DNA of 64,000 bases from JAVJSD01 sp040219575 (GCA_040219575.1 JAVJSD010000094.1:1-64000); one strand, 5' to 3'. Positions 35,801 to 43,407 are shown, numbered from the stretch's first letter. The notes: generated from the letters alone by a model not told the origin. Made by a program: numbers and translations.

Positions 35801-36022
35801 ATGGGCGATCTCCGGCCACTTCGAGACGACGTCGTCTCCCTGCCGCGGCACACGGACATAGACGATCGGATAGTCGTACTCGACCGTCTTGTCGGTGGCG
35901 ATGTGGGGGACGTCGAGATCGATGGGGTCGGGATACCGTTCATCACGTTCGGCGGCGGTCGCCACGACGGGAAAGAGAAGCGTGAGCAACACGGACGCGA
36001 ACAGGCGAGTGCGGCCGGACAT
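32822..36022 (-). CDS. diheme protein related to hydrazine synthase alpha subunit
   Basis: A 1066-residue exported protein (signal peptide LFASVLLTLLFPVVATAA). The central region matches the HZS_alpha domain, a TolB-like propeller with ..LFVMDDDGANVECIGHLN.., ..ALHPVVLQDGRILFSS.., GLWSIHPDGTNWAPVISAF, HFQTQLSDGSIIAQEYYNQNN and GKFTHPSAAPDNHLLTVYTPGPANHQ. Two c-type haem sites follow: CGGCH at residues 698-702 and CAACH at 777-781. The alpha subunit of anammox hydrazine synthase has this domain and two haems. No beta or gamma subunits or other anammox genes are nearby, so hydrazine synthesis is not claimed. It may be an oxidoreductase with an unknown substrate. The family is known outside anammox. 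An in-frame block at ~residues 615-645 is encoded by repeat DNA. Confidence 0.85.
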   Translation of the reverse strand: MSGRTRLFASVLLTLLFPVVATAAERDERYPDPIDLDVPHIATDKTVEYDYPIVYVRVPRQGDDVVSKWPEIAHPVEFDPGGDLMLLTPDGRDEVLVEGGKGSITDPVVSLDGQWVFYSHIHDMTVNWAGKFPRGGADIYKIHLPTRKIVRLTEQKFTPNTGAADWSSDFVTPEEGKAYFDYGVFNMGPYPLPNGRLVFTSNRDGFRPPKHNGPTLQLFVMDDDGANVECIGHLNIGMALHPVVLQDGRILFSSMESQGLRSGILWGLWSIHPDGTNWAPVISAFDTGGAPNAFHFQTQLSDGSIIAQEYYNQNNSGFGAYFKLPPKPADGYTAFGPGDLGDQRNPPLRFGRHYNGKPKLYRLPFSPQGVESFTRFANNGEGPADYSILEDKQSPTVGKFTHPSAAPDNHLLTVYTPGPANHQNGLKKPSVNGGIYLIKDGRPIDQPAQMRLIKIDPKYNFHFPRAVVSYKRIHGVEQPRVIEPLANDGTLSPHLPEGTPFGLVGTSSLYKRESYPEGGAPKGSVTATFVGERDRNGFRGLDPFNTSENGASLNWFNQGSDAGVYSNDEIHALRILAMEPTTDRHRGAGAGRRFHSHAMERLRILGEIPVRKFDSPVADAGSVGDRSGVAFQAAKAGKMPALRAGQPKDPDGNPDTSFLAKIPADTAFTFQTLDRHGMVLNAAQTWHQLRPGEVRHDCGGCHAHSQQPTNFADTAAARPDYKVFDLTEQTPLLTAKTNDESNRRWDADDATGLKYANSGVVNVEYHRDIRPIFERSCAACHTDKDGAEPAGNLNLDADHETVDLPHVGRFPGTYYRLALDSRAEFGHKPVIHNGSWRQTNASRYIRKFQSRRSLLVWKVYGRRLDGWNNDDFPTARLPGDADTLMHHGEPIENTQTNRNRSDLDYRGLAMPPEKAVAGGKVQPLTDEDRRTLTRWIDLGCPIDLDYDSTHPDRTGYGWMLDDKRPTLSITYPKAEQPGPLDRILISAFDYGSGLDAATLTITADAEINGIPAGENLAGKFTPLEGSRWEWKLDRPLTKGATKTLLVSIQDHQGNVVRQQLTLPGAP
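34096..34174. repeat. composite REP-like element inside the HZS-alpha-like gene
   Basis: Three GTAG-hairpin units: + strand GTAG-GGCAGGC-ATCTT-GCCTGC at 34096-34117; minus strand GTAG then CCTTCCAGGCTGCC at 34138-34121; minus strand GTAG-CCGACGCT-GGC-AGCGTCGG at 34174-34152. The block is in frame with the gene and encodes ~30 residues (..ADAGSVGDRSGV.., ..AAKAGKMPALRAG..) between the propeller region and the first haem motif. Confidence 0.7.
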
Positions 36023-36261
36023 CGGGAAGCTCCTGAGAGGACGTTCGCCTCACACGTTGCATGCGAAGCGGGGAGAAGGCGCCAAGCGATCTTGGTTGAC
36101 GCGATTCTAGTTCAGAGCTTCCAAGGAGTGCAAACGAATCACGCAGTCGGTGCGAGATTGTCCGAACGATTCGCCAAGCGGGGCCGATCGGTCGTCACCA
36201 ATTATGAACAGAAAGAAACAGAAGCCAGCAGAGAGCGCCGAGGCGCAAGCGATAGGTTGCT

Positions 36262-36924
36262 TCACAGGTCGGCTTTGGCGACGACGTGCGAGAGTTGGTA
36301 GAGGGCGCGGAGTTGCTGATCGGCGGGAGCGGCGACGCGGGTATCGAGGCTTTGCAGAACGCCGCGGTCGTAACCCTCCACGATCAGCACCAGGTCGGCG
36401 AAGTTGTCGCCGCCGCCGCGGAGCCGGCTTTCACGCGTGGGGACGCCGCTGGCCTGGGCGTCGCCTTCGAGCAAATGGGCGGCGGTGACGCCCGGCTTGG
36501 AGCACCACTGCGGAATCAAATTCCCCACCAGCGAGGCGATCAAGGCTTCTCGGCCTTGGTCCTCGGCGGTGAACCGGACCGTGAGCGCGTACGCGGAGAC
36601 GCCTTGCCCCCGGCTGCCCAGCACGCGGGAGAGCGTGCGATTCATGTCGCGAAGGCTGGGGATGATCCGCTGCGACCACTCCGTCGGATTGTTCAGCCGC
36701 GTCTGGTAGGCCTCGGACGTGAGCACGGCGAGGTCGTCGACCTCGTACATCAAGAAGTACTCCGGCTCGCCGGAAACCACGCGGTAGCGACGACCACGCA
36801 AGAAGCCTGCAATGCCGACCCGTTCGGCCAGGTGCTGGTGCGAATGCCAGTGGTCGTGGTCGGTCTCGCGGCCGGACTCGAGGTCGTGCCACGACGTCAT
36901 GGCGGCTTGGCCGAGCAAGGGCAT
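36262..36924 (-). CDS. conserved protein of unknown function, duplicated ferredoxin-like fold likely
   Basis: A 220-residue cytoplasmic protein without signal peptide or membrane segment. His-rich N-terminus (DHDHWHSHQHLAERVG), then a segment GEPEYFLMYEVDDLAVLTSEAY and a similar C-terminal strand NFADLVLIVEGYDRG. This two-fold pattern fits a duplicated alpha-beta barrel, dimeric stress-protein-like, but I do not recognise the family with certainty. The start may also be the ATG eight codons later. Together with the esterase upstream and the diheme gene downstream it forms a co-oriented run. Confidence 0.6.
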   Translation of the reverse strand: MPLLGQAAMTSWHDLESGRETDHDHWHSHQHLAERVGIAGFLRGRRYRVVSGEPEYFLMYEVDDLAVLTSEAYQTRLNNPTEWSQRIIPSLRDMNRTLSRVLGSRGQGVSAYALTVRFTAEDQGREALIASLVGNLIPQWCSKPGVTAAHLLEGDAQASGVPTRESRLRGGGDNFADLVLIVEGYDRGVLQSLDTRVAAPADQQLRALYQLSHVVAKADL

Positions 36925-36935
36925 TGCAAAGAGCT

Positions 36936-36990
36936 TGAACAGGAGGGAGCGGAGAGAACGGAGAATAGAAGAACAGGGAGTCGAACTTCT
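36936..36990. repeat. GAACAGGAG-type dispersed repeat
   Basis: TTGAACAGGAGGGAGCGGAG is followed by AGAACGGAGAATAGAAGAACAGG, in the gap between the unknown-function gene and the esterase. Similar units lie at ~24060-24125 (inverted), ~36204, ~42148, ~57155 and ~57285 (inverted). No gene is supported inside. Confidence 0.5.
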
Positions 36991-37005
36991 TACAAATCGT
37001 GGGCG

Positions 37006-37890
37006 CTACTTTGCGGTTGGGGGAAGCAGGTTCTGTTCGGCGAGCCACTCGAGCGATTGCTTCTGCCAGGCGTCCCACATGGGTCCCTTGTAACCGTTCA
37101 GGCCGTGGCCGCCGCTGGGGAGTTCGAGATACTTGGCGGCAACCTTGTGCGCCCGCAGCGCCTCGTAGAACAACTCGCTGTTTCGCGGCGGAACAGGCTT
37201 GTCGTCTTGGGCGTGGGCCAGGAACGCGGGGGGCGTTTCGGCCGTGACCTGCTGTTCGTTGGAGAACAATTCGATCAGCTCCGCGGTCGGCTTTTCGCCG
37301 AGCAGCCGATTGCGCGAACCGCCGTGCGTGATCTCGCCCATGGTGATGACGGGGTAGACCAGGATCATGAAGTCGGGCCGACTGCTGTGGCGTGCAATCG
37401 GATCGTCGGCGTCCTTATCGCCCGCGTCGAAGTGCGTACCGGCGGTGGAGGCGAGATGGCCGCCGGCGGAGAAGCCGATGATGCCGACATGCTCGGGATC
37501 GAGGCGCCACTTCTTGGCGTTCGCGCGAACGGTGCGGATCGCGCGCTGTGCGTCGAGCAGCGGCACGTACGGCCGACCCTTGGGCAGGCGGTATTCGAGC
37601 ACCGCCCCGGTGACGCCGTGCTCGCCAAGCCACTGGGCGATGCCGTGTCCTTCACCGCCGGTCACCAGGCCGCCGTAGCCGCCGCCGGGGCAGATCACAA
37701 TGGCCGCTCCGTTGGGCTTCTCCGGCCGGTGGACGGTGAGGATCGCGTCGGCCTTGTCGAACGTGCCGTCGCCGTTGGGGGCGTGTCCGTCCCACAGCGC
37801 GATCTTCACCGGCTCCTCGGCCGACAGGCTGGATGCGAAAGCGGCCACGACCAACAACATCACATTCGCGACGGTGAGCAAGCGGTGCAT
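37006..37890 (-). CDS. secreted esterase / acetyl-xylan-esterase-like hydrolase
   Basis: A 294-residue alpha/beta hydrolase with a signal peptide (TVANVMLLVVAAFASSLSA). The triad is visible: oxyanion loop ICPGGGYGGL, nucleophile GFSAGGHLAS near residue 143, acid in AHAQDDKPVP, and His in SGGHGLNGY. This matches the acetylesterase / BD-FAE branch (acetyl groups on xylan or mucin-type glycans). The ATG at 37890 has TTGGAGTC before it; the frame upstream is not signal-like. Substrate is predicted from family only. Confidence 0.85.
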   Translation of the reverse strand: MHRLLTVANVMLLVVAAFASSLSAEEPVKIALWDGHAPNGDGTFDKADAILTVHRPEKPNGAAIVICPGGGYGGLVTGGEGHGIAQWLGEHGVTGAVLEYRLPKGRPYVPLLDAQRAIRTVRANAKKWRLDPEHVGIIGFSAGGHLASTAGTHFDAGDKDADDPIARHSSRPDFMILVYPVITMGEITHGGSRNRLLGEKPTAELIELFSNEQQVTAETPPAFLAHAQDDKPVPPRNSELFYEALRAHKVAAKYLELPSGGHGLNGYKGPMWDAWQKQSLEWLAEQNLLPPTAK

Positions 37891-37951
37891 TGGTGACTCC
37901 AAGACGGTGCCAGAATCGTGATACTCAGCGAACCAGGGACGCAAAAGCTCT

Positions 37952-37974
37952 GGCAGCCTGGAAGGCCGCCCTAC
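37952..37974. repeat. REP-like hairpin
   Basis: In reverse orientation, GTAG plus GGCGGCC-TTCCA-GGCTGCC, a 7-bp stem with one G-U pair. It sits between the esterase start and the FAD-subunit stop. The loop TTCCA and right arm are identical to the middle unit of the element at 34121-34138. Confidence 0.55.
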
Positions 37975-37986
37975 GACCGCGATGCT

Positions 37987-38904
37987 TTATGCCTTGGCTC
38001 GTTCCACGGCGGTCGCCAGCGTGCGCTTGACCAGCACGCCGACGAGGTGCTTGCGGTACTCGTCGGTGCCGCGCATGTCGCTGATGGGCGTGGCGACTTT
38101 CCGAGCCAGATCGCCGGCTTTGGCGAACGACTCCTCCGTGGCCGGTCGCCCCTCCAGCCACTGGCTCGCCTCGTCGGCGACAACGGGCTTCGGCGCGACC
38201 GCGCCCAGCGCGATGCGAGCCTCCTCGATCTTGTCGCCGGAGTCGTTGAGCCGCACCCACGAAGCGGCGCCGACCACGGCGATGTCCATCTCGTTGCGGG
38301 GAATGAACCGTAGATACGCCGAACCGCTGTGGGCCGGCGGCGCGGGGAGCTGCATCCGCACGAGCAGTTCGCCCTCTTGGAGTACATTCTTACCGGGACC
38401 GGTGCAGAACTCGGCCGCCGGCAGTTCACGGCTTGAATGCGCGCCGACGATCTCGCACACCGCCTGGTGCACGATCAGCGGCGGAACCGTGTCGGCCGCG
38501 GGCGAGGAATTGCAGAGGTTGCCGCCAACGCTGGCCCGACTCTGAATCTGCCAGCCGCCCACGATCCGCGTCGAATCCGCCAGCGCGCCGTAAGCCGCCG
38601 AGAGCGATGCATCTTCGTAGATGCGGTAGCAGGGCGCCGCCGCACCGAGCGATAGGCCCGACTCGGCCGACCACTCGACCGCCGTCAGTTCGGGAATCTT
38701 CTTGACGTCGACCACCATCTCGGCCTCGCGCAGGTGCTCGCGAAGCTGCACGAGAATGTCGGTTCCGCCGGCCAGCATCTTCGCCCGGGCGCCCCACTGG
38801 GCCAGCAAGGCGGCGGCTTCTTCCAAGGTGGTCGGGGCGGCGTAGGCGAAGTCGTTCAAGGGAGGGTCCTGCTCGGGTGGGCTGATTTGCGGAGAGGCAG
38901 ACAA
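37987..38904 (-). CDS. molybdo-hydroxylase FAD-binding subunit (CoxM/XdhB-like), orphan
   Basis: A 305-residue FAD subunit of a xanthine dehydrogenase / CO dehydrogenase-type enzyme. FAD-binding motifs are AKMLAGGTDILVQLREH and QIQSRASVGGNLCNSSPAADT, with ..FAKAGDLARKVATPISDMRGT.. in the C-terminal CO_deh_flav_C domain. The subunit carries electrons from the molybdenum and iron-sulfur subunits. Neither of these is encoded within the window near it, so the partner genes lie elsewhere or are lost. Substrate unknown. A plus-strand D-aminoacylase gene follows in divergent orientation. Confidence 0.88.
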   Translation of the reverse strand: MSASPQISPPEQDPPLNDFAYAAPTTLEEAAALLAQWGARAKMLAGGTDILVQLREHLREAEMVVDVKKIPELTAVEWSAESGLSLGAAAPCYRIYEDASLSAAYGALADSTRIVGGWQIQSRASVGGNLCNSSPAADTVPPLIVHQAVCEIVGAHSSRELPAAEFCTGPGKNVLQEGELLVRMQLPAPPAHSGSAYLRFIPRNEMDIAVVGAASWVRLNDSGDKIEEARIALGAVAPKPVVADEASQWLEGRPATEESFAKAGDLARKVATPISDMRGTDEYRKHLVGVLVKRTLATAVERAKA

Positions 38905-39003
38905 GAACTATGATGGCTTCCCAGCCCCCGGTCAAGTCGCCCGCCTGGGCGTGAATCCCGCCTCGATCGCCCGCCGCAACGCCTCAAATACAGGACGCCC
39001 GCC

Positions 39004-40572
39004 GTGTACGACATTGTGATTTCTGGAGGCGAGGTGATCGACGGCACGCGCGCTCCTCGCCGCCGCGCCGACGTGGCGATTTCCGAAGACAAGATCGCGG
39101 CAATCGGCGATCTGTCGCAAGCCGAGGCCGGCGCGCGGATCGACGCGCGCGGCAAGATCGTCGCCCCCGGCTTCATCGACGTGCACAACCACGACGACGG
39201 CTGGATGCTCCGCGGCGCGCACCTCACCGCCAAGACCACGCAGGGCTTCACCAGCGAAGTGCTGATGGCCGACGGCATTTCGTACGCGCCGGTCAACCGC
39301 CACACCGCGCCGCACTGGCTGTACTACTTGCGGGCGCTCAATGCGCTGCGACTCGACGAGTACTCCGGCTGGGAGAGTTGGGAGGACTACATGCGGCTGC
39401 TCGACGGCGCCGTCTATCAGAATTGCTCCGCCCATCTGCCCTACGCCAACATCCGCGCGCTGGCCTGCGGGTTTCGCCGCATTGCCGTCGACGACTTCCA
39501 GATGCGTTCGATCAAACACGAGATTCGCCGCGGCATGCAGGCCGGCGCGGTCGGCGTCTCCACCGGCCTCGACTACATCGTGCAGTGTTTCTCCACCACC
39601 GACGAACTCGCCGACGCCTGCGAGGCGATGGCGGAGTTCGACGGGCTGTACGTCACGCATGTGCGTTACAAGAAAGGCCTGCTGCCGGCGCTCAGGGAAG
39701 CGGTCGAGATCGGCCGCCGGGCCGGTGTGAAGGTGCACATCTCTCATCTCAAGGCGCCCTCGGGCGAGGAAGGCGACGAGGTGCTGGCCTACATCGACAA
39801 CGTGGCCCGACACGAGGTCGATCTGTCGTTCGACGTGTATCCGTACCAGCCTGGCTCGACGATGCTCACGTACCTGCTGCCCTACGACGTGTGGGAAGAC
39901 GGGCCGTTGGCCGCCACGGGCAAGCTCGCGGATCCCGAAATCGCCGCGCGGCTGTCGGAAGGGATGCCGTCGTTCCGCCTCGATCCCGACCACATCCGCC
40001 TGGCCTGGGTGGCCGGCAAGGAGAACGCCGTGCATCAAGGAAAGTCCCTCAGCCAGTACGTCGCGGAACAGGGCCTGCCGATCGAGCAGGTGATGATGAA
40101 CCTGTTGATGGAGGAACGGCTGGCGGTGCTGATGGTGCTCGACGAGGGAGACGACCGGCTGGTGGAACCGTTCCTGCAGCACGACTTGTACATGATGGGC
40201 AGCGACGGCATTTTCCACGAAGACGGCGCGGTGCATCCGCGTGTGTACGGATCCGCCGGCCGACTGCTCGGTCCGCTGGTGCGCGATCGCAAGCTGTTCA
40301 GCCTGGAAGACGCGGTGCACAAGATGACGCAGCGCTGCGCCGAGCGTTTCAAAATGCCCGGCCGCGGCGTGTTGACCGAAGGCGCCTTTGCCGACGTCGT
40401 CGTCTTCGACGCCGCCACGGTCGGCGATCACGCCACCTTCGACCAGCCGCACCAGACGTGCACCGGCATCGAGCAGGTGCTGGTGAACGGCGTCGCCGTG
40501 ATTCGCGACGGCGCGCCCGTGGACGAACTGCCGAAGCCGCTGCCGGGCCGATTCCTGAGATATGAACAGTAG
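39004..40572 (+). CDS. N-acyl-D-amino-acid deacylase / amidohydrolase-family enzyme
   Basis: A 522-residue metal-dependent hydrolase of the D-aminoacylase family, which removes the acyl group from N-acyl-D-amino acids. The metal motif is APGFIDVHNHDDG at ~residues 56-68, VTHVRYKKG and VHISHLKAP give further His/Lys ligands, and YMMGSDGIF gives the catalytic Asp. The start is a GTG at 39004 (AGGACG ~8 bases upstream). There is no signal peptide. The stop TAG lies inside a GTAG repeat foot (see the next entry). It is divergent from the FAD-subunit gene. Confidence 0.87.
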   Translation: MYDIVISGGEVIDGTRAPRRRADVAISEDKIAAIGDLSQAEAGARIDARGKIVAPGFIDVHNHDDGWMLRGAHLTAKTTQGFTSEVLMADGISYAPVNRHTAPHWLYYLRALNALRLDEYSGWESWEDYMRLLDGAVYQNCSAHLPYANIRALACGFRRIAVDDFQMRSIKHEIRRGMQAGAVGVSTGLDYIVQCFSTTDELADACEAMAEFDGLYVTHVRYKKGLLPALREAVEIGRRAGVKVHISHLKAPSGEEGDEVLAYIDNVARHEVDLSFDVYPYQPGSTMLTYLLPYDVWEDGPLAATGKLADPEIAARLSEGMPSFRLDPDHIRLAWVAGKENAVHQGKSLSQYVAEQGLPIEQVMMNLLMEERLAVLMVLDEGDDRLVEPFLQHDLYMMGSDGIFHEDGAVHPRVYGSAGRLLGPLVRDRKLFSLEDAVHKMTQRCAERFKMPGRGVLTEGAFADVVVFDAATVGDHATFDQPHQTCTGIEQVLVNGVAVIRDGAPVDELPKPLPGRFLRYEQ

Positions 40573-40693
40573 GCCAAAGCACCGAGGGGCGTTCCGGCAG
40601 ACGCGCACGTCGGGGTTGCAGCGCATGCCGCGCCGCTTCGATTGCGCGGCGCCTGAGAACTGCCGGAACAGCGCGGGGCTCGTTCCGGCCTAC
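40569..40693. repeat. REP-like elements at the ends of two convergent genes
   Basis: GTAG at 40569-40572 includes the TAG stop of the D-aminoacylase gene. In reverse, GTAG at 40693-40690 includes the TAG stop of the oxidoreductase gene. The second is a clear hairpin: GTAG, then GCCGGAAC, a 12-base loop and GTTCCGGC (8-bp perfect stem). The first has the related but decayed CGTTCCGGC. Between the two stops lies only 117 bp. Confidence 0.6.
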
Positions 40694-42033
40694 GAAATCT
40701 CCGGATGTATCCACGGCTCGCGATAGGGGCGGGCCAGCAGCTTGTTCGCTTCCTCGTCGCCGAGGATTCGGCCCGCTTGCTGATCCCACTCCAACGTTCG
40801 GCCCGTCTTCATCGCGAGGTTGGCGAGGATGCAACTGGTGGTCGAGATGTGGCCCTGTTCGATATCGGCGACCGGTTTGCCGCGTGAATCAATCGCGGCG
40901 AGAAAATCGTTCATGTGGCCGCGGATCGCCGGGGCGACGTGCTTCTCGAGATCCTTCTCGGTCTTGTCCTCGGGATACTCCTCGAGCTCCATCTTCACGT
41001 CGCCGTGAATCTTCTCCCCTTTGCCCCAGGGGAGGAAGTCATAGCTGTTCACGCTTACCTTGAGCGTCCCCTTGTCGCCATACAGCACCGCCGCCCAGGG
41101 ATACTCCGGGTCGGGCGGATTGCCCCAGGTGCGGTGCGTCCAGACGACGTTCAGGTCGTCGAATTCGAACGTGGCGGTCTGCGTGTCGCTGATGTTGGCC
41201 TTGCTCTCCTTGTCGACATAGATACCGCCAGAAGAACTGACGCGCCGCGGCCAGCCGAGATCCATCATCCAGCGGACCATGTCGAGCATGTGGATGCACA
41301 TGTCGCCGATAATGCCGTTGCCGTACTCCATGAACGCCCGCCAGCGGCGCGGATGCACCAGCGCGTTGTACGGCCGCATCGGCGCCGGGCCGGTCCACAT
41401 CTCGTAGTCGAGATTCTCCGGCGGATCGGTATCGGGCGGATTGGTGCGGGCCCGCATGTGGTAGTAGCAGCAGATCTCGACGTGGCGAATCTTGCCCAGG
41501 CGGTCTTCCTGGAGGAAGCGGTCGCGGGCTTCGATGATGTGCGGCGTGCTGCGGCGCTGCGTGCCGACCTGCACCACACGGTTATGCTTTCGCGCGGCGG
41601 CGAGCATCGCCTGACCTTCGACGATGTCGACGCTGATCGGCTTCTGCACGTACACGTCGGCGCCCGCCTCGACGGCGGCGATCATCGGCAGGGCGTGCCA
41701 GTGGTCGGGCGTGGCGATCAGCGCGATGTCGAGATCCTTCTCGGCGAGCATCTCGCGGTAGTCGCCGTAGGTGCGCGGCTTCTTCTTCGAAGCTTGCCGC
41801 GTGGAGACGATGTCCGTCGCCTCGGCCAGCAGCTTGGAATCGACGTCGCACAGCGAAACGACTTCCACCGGCGACACCTGGATCAGCCGCAGCAGGTCGC
41901 ACTTGCCGTACCAGCCCGTGCCGATCAGGCCCACGCGGCGATGTTTCTCCCCCGCTGCTGCATACGCATGGCGACTGAGCACCGCCATCGCGGTCGCCGC
42001 GGCGCCTGCTGACAAGAACTGCCGACGATCCAT
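40690..42033 (-). CDS. Gfo/Idh/MocA-family oxidoreductase with a Tat-like leader
   Basis: A 447-residue NAD(P)-dependent oxidoreductase. The N-terminus, MDRRQFLSAGAAATAMAVLS, fits a twin-arginine (RRxFL) leader, so export by Tat is likely. The Rossmann motif is RVGLIGTGWYGKCDLLRL, and the family lysine is in ADVYVQKPISVDI. RRSTPHII, HVEICCYYHMR and GDMCIHMLDMVRW follow in the C-terminal domain. Such exported members are numerous in planctomycetes and act on sugars. GGGAGAAAC precedes the ATG at 42033. Partner enzymes are not adjacent. Confidence 0.88.
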   Translation of the reverse strand: MDRRQFLSAGAAATAMAVLSRHAYAAAGEKHRRVGLIGTGWYGKCDLLRLIQVSPVEVVSLCDVDSKLLAEATDIVSTRQASKKKPRTYGDYREMLAEKDLDIALIATPDHWHALPMIAAVEAGADVYVQKPISVDIVEGQAMLAAARKHNRVVQVGTQRRSTPHIIEARDRFLQEDRLGKIRHVEICCYYHMRARTNPPDTDPPENLDYEMWTGPAPMRPYNALVHPRRWRAFMEYGNGIIGDMCIHMLDMVRWMMDLGWPRRVSSSGGIYVDKESKANISDTQTATFEFDDLNVVWTHRTWGNPPDPEYPWAAVLYGDKGTLKVSVNSYDFLPWGKGEKIHGDVKMELEEYPEDKTEKDLEKHVAPAIRGHMNDFLAAIDSRGKPVADIEQGHISTTSCILANLAMKTGRTLEWDQQAGRILGDEEANKLLARPYREPWIHPEIS

Positions 42034-42147
42034 AACAAGTTTCTCCCGCCAAAAGTAACCGACAAGACCGGCCTTCATGCTAACTGGGGCGGCTGGCATT
42101 TGGAAGAAAGCGTTCGCGGTGAAGGGACTCGCAGGACGAGGATTGAA

Positions 42148-42172
42148 CAGGAGAAAGCAGAGCAGCGGCCTA
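42148..42172. repeat. GAACAGGAG-type dispersed repeat
   Basis: A short copy, ATTGAACAGGAGAAAGCAGAGCAG, in the 152-bp gap between the oxidoreductase start and the next stop. It shares GAACAGGAG and CAGAG with the copies at ~36936 and ~57155. Confidence 0.4.
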
Positions 42173-42185
42173 CATCGTGCCTCGA

Positions 42186-43019
42186 CTAGGAGCGGCCCTC
42201 CTCCGGGGGTTCTTCGTTGCGGAGGATCGCATCGAACCAGGGGTCGCCTGGTAGAACTCTGCCGCAGCGGGGCCAGTCGACAAGGTCAAGTTGAAGATCG
42301 CCGGCAAGCGTCGCCAACCGACCGACCGACTGCCCGTCTTCATGCTCGTCGACGCCGCACCCAAGGGCGATCACCTCAACTCTGCCTCGTGGGGCGAGAC
42401 CGTACAACTTGAGACCGTCGTGCGTCGTCAGCGAATAGCCGTCACGGATGCGTCCCTTGGCGCCCCAATAGGTCACGCCTTCGGGCTTCGCAACCTGGAG
42501 GGCTCTCAACAGTTCGTCAATCGACAGATCGCATACCAAGGGTGCTTCGGGCCGCCTGCGGATATGAAGTTCTCGCCAACCAATCCCTTCACTCGCCGTC
42601 TCGTGAATTCGCAGGATTTGGGCGATTTCTTCCAGCACGACCTGCCCCAGTTGGTGGGAGACGAATTCCACCTGCCTCCAATCATCATCGGAAGCGAGAA
42701 CAAACTCGTCACCGTCGAGCGGCGACGCGTCGAACTGCGGCAGAGGATCGAAGAGCGTAGGCGTCGTGTACAGAATGTCCTTGAATGGAATGCTCTCGAT
42801 GCGGCGCAGTCGCAGCATCAGCTTTCCCCGTCGCGTGTACGCGGCGCGCGTCGTGCAAGACGCGTCCACGACCAGCCAGTCCGCGTCGCCCAAGTGCAAC
42901 GTCGTTTCGCGATCAAAGCTCGCCGGAAGATCGTCTGGAGACGCCTTCATGACGCCGATCGTCTCCCCCGTGGAGTCGTCGATCAGCGTGACCTCGATCT
43001 TGCGGCTGAACCACGCCAT
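42186..43019 (-). CDS. protein of unknown function
   Basis: A 277-residue cytoplasmic protein (no signal peptide, no membrane span). The segments are MAWFSRKIEVTLIDDSTGETIG, then SFDRETTLHLGDADWLVV, a middle ..ADWLVVDASCTTRAAYTRRGKLMLRLRRIESIPFKD.., and acidic tail ..EDGQSVGRLATLAGDLQLDLVDWPRCGRV... I do not recognise the family. It is a good open frame with neighbours on both sides, and its stop is 152 bp from the oxidoreductase start. Confidence 0.6.
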   Translation of the reverse strand: MAWFSRKIEVTLIDDSTGETIGVMKASPDDLPASFDRETTLHLGDADWLVVDASCTTRAAYTRRGKLMLRLRRIESIPFKDILYTTPTLFDPLPQFDASPLDGDEFVLASDDDWRQVEFVSHQLGQVVLEEIAQILRIHETASEGIGWRELHIRRRPEAPLVCDLSIDELLRALQVAKPEGVTYWGAKGRIRDGYSLTTHDGLKLYGLAPRGRVEVIALGCGVDEHEDGQSVGRLATLAGDLQLDLVDWPRCGRVLPGDPWFDAILRNEEPPEEGRS

Positions 43020-43111
43020 AGCTTGCTCCCATCGCGAGAGACTTGTTTAGCCGCAGGCCCAGCGATTAATGAAGCCTGCAATTTCAATGTCAAGCATCCA
43101 TTGCGATCGAC

Positions 43112-43214
43112 TCGTTTAACGGCAAGCCGCAGGCGTCGGCGGATCGTTGCAGAGACGTTTCCAGCTGGTTACGGGTCGTGCGCGCGCCGTCGCCTGCGGC
43201 TTGCCGTTAAACGA
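43112..43214. repeat. ~102-bp element with terminal inverted repeats, copy 1
   Basis: The ends are TCGTTTAACGGCAAGCCGCA and its inverted complement, ending in CGGCTTGCCGTTAAACGA (~21-bp matching arms). The middle contains GGCGGATCGTTGCAG and a GGTCGTGCG stretch. It lies in the divergent gap between the protein of unknown function and the SlyD-like gene. It has the size and structure of a MITE. Copy 2 is at 55391-55492. Confidence 0.75.
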
Positions 43215-43407
43215 CATTCCTCGCTACATCGTCGACATCGCAACTTGAGGCCGAAACGCCCGCATTGGACAGGAGCATGCCGAGTCCGGCAAGCTGGCTG
43301 GCGGCACCGACCACCGGTCGTTCTGAACTCGCCAGAGTTCGCCGCGTCGGCTAGAATCACGCGGAAGCATGGCACGAAAAACCGCGGCAGGGAAGCGAGA
43401 AGGTCCG

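Noticed and set aside
32822..36022. Calling the organism anammox or the protein a hydrazine synthase
   Set aside because: Only an alpha-like subunit is present, without beta or gamma subunits or any other anammox gene, and the family occurs in many non-anammox bacteria.
34232..36301. Long plus-strand frame opposite the HZS-alpha-like gene
   Set aside because: No recognisable domain. The opposite strand has a signal peptide, HZS_alpha domain and haem motifs.
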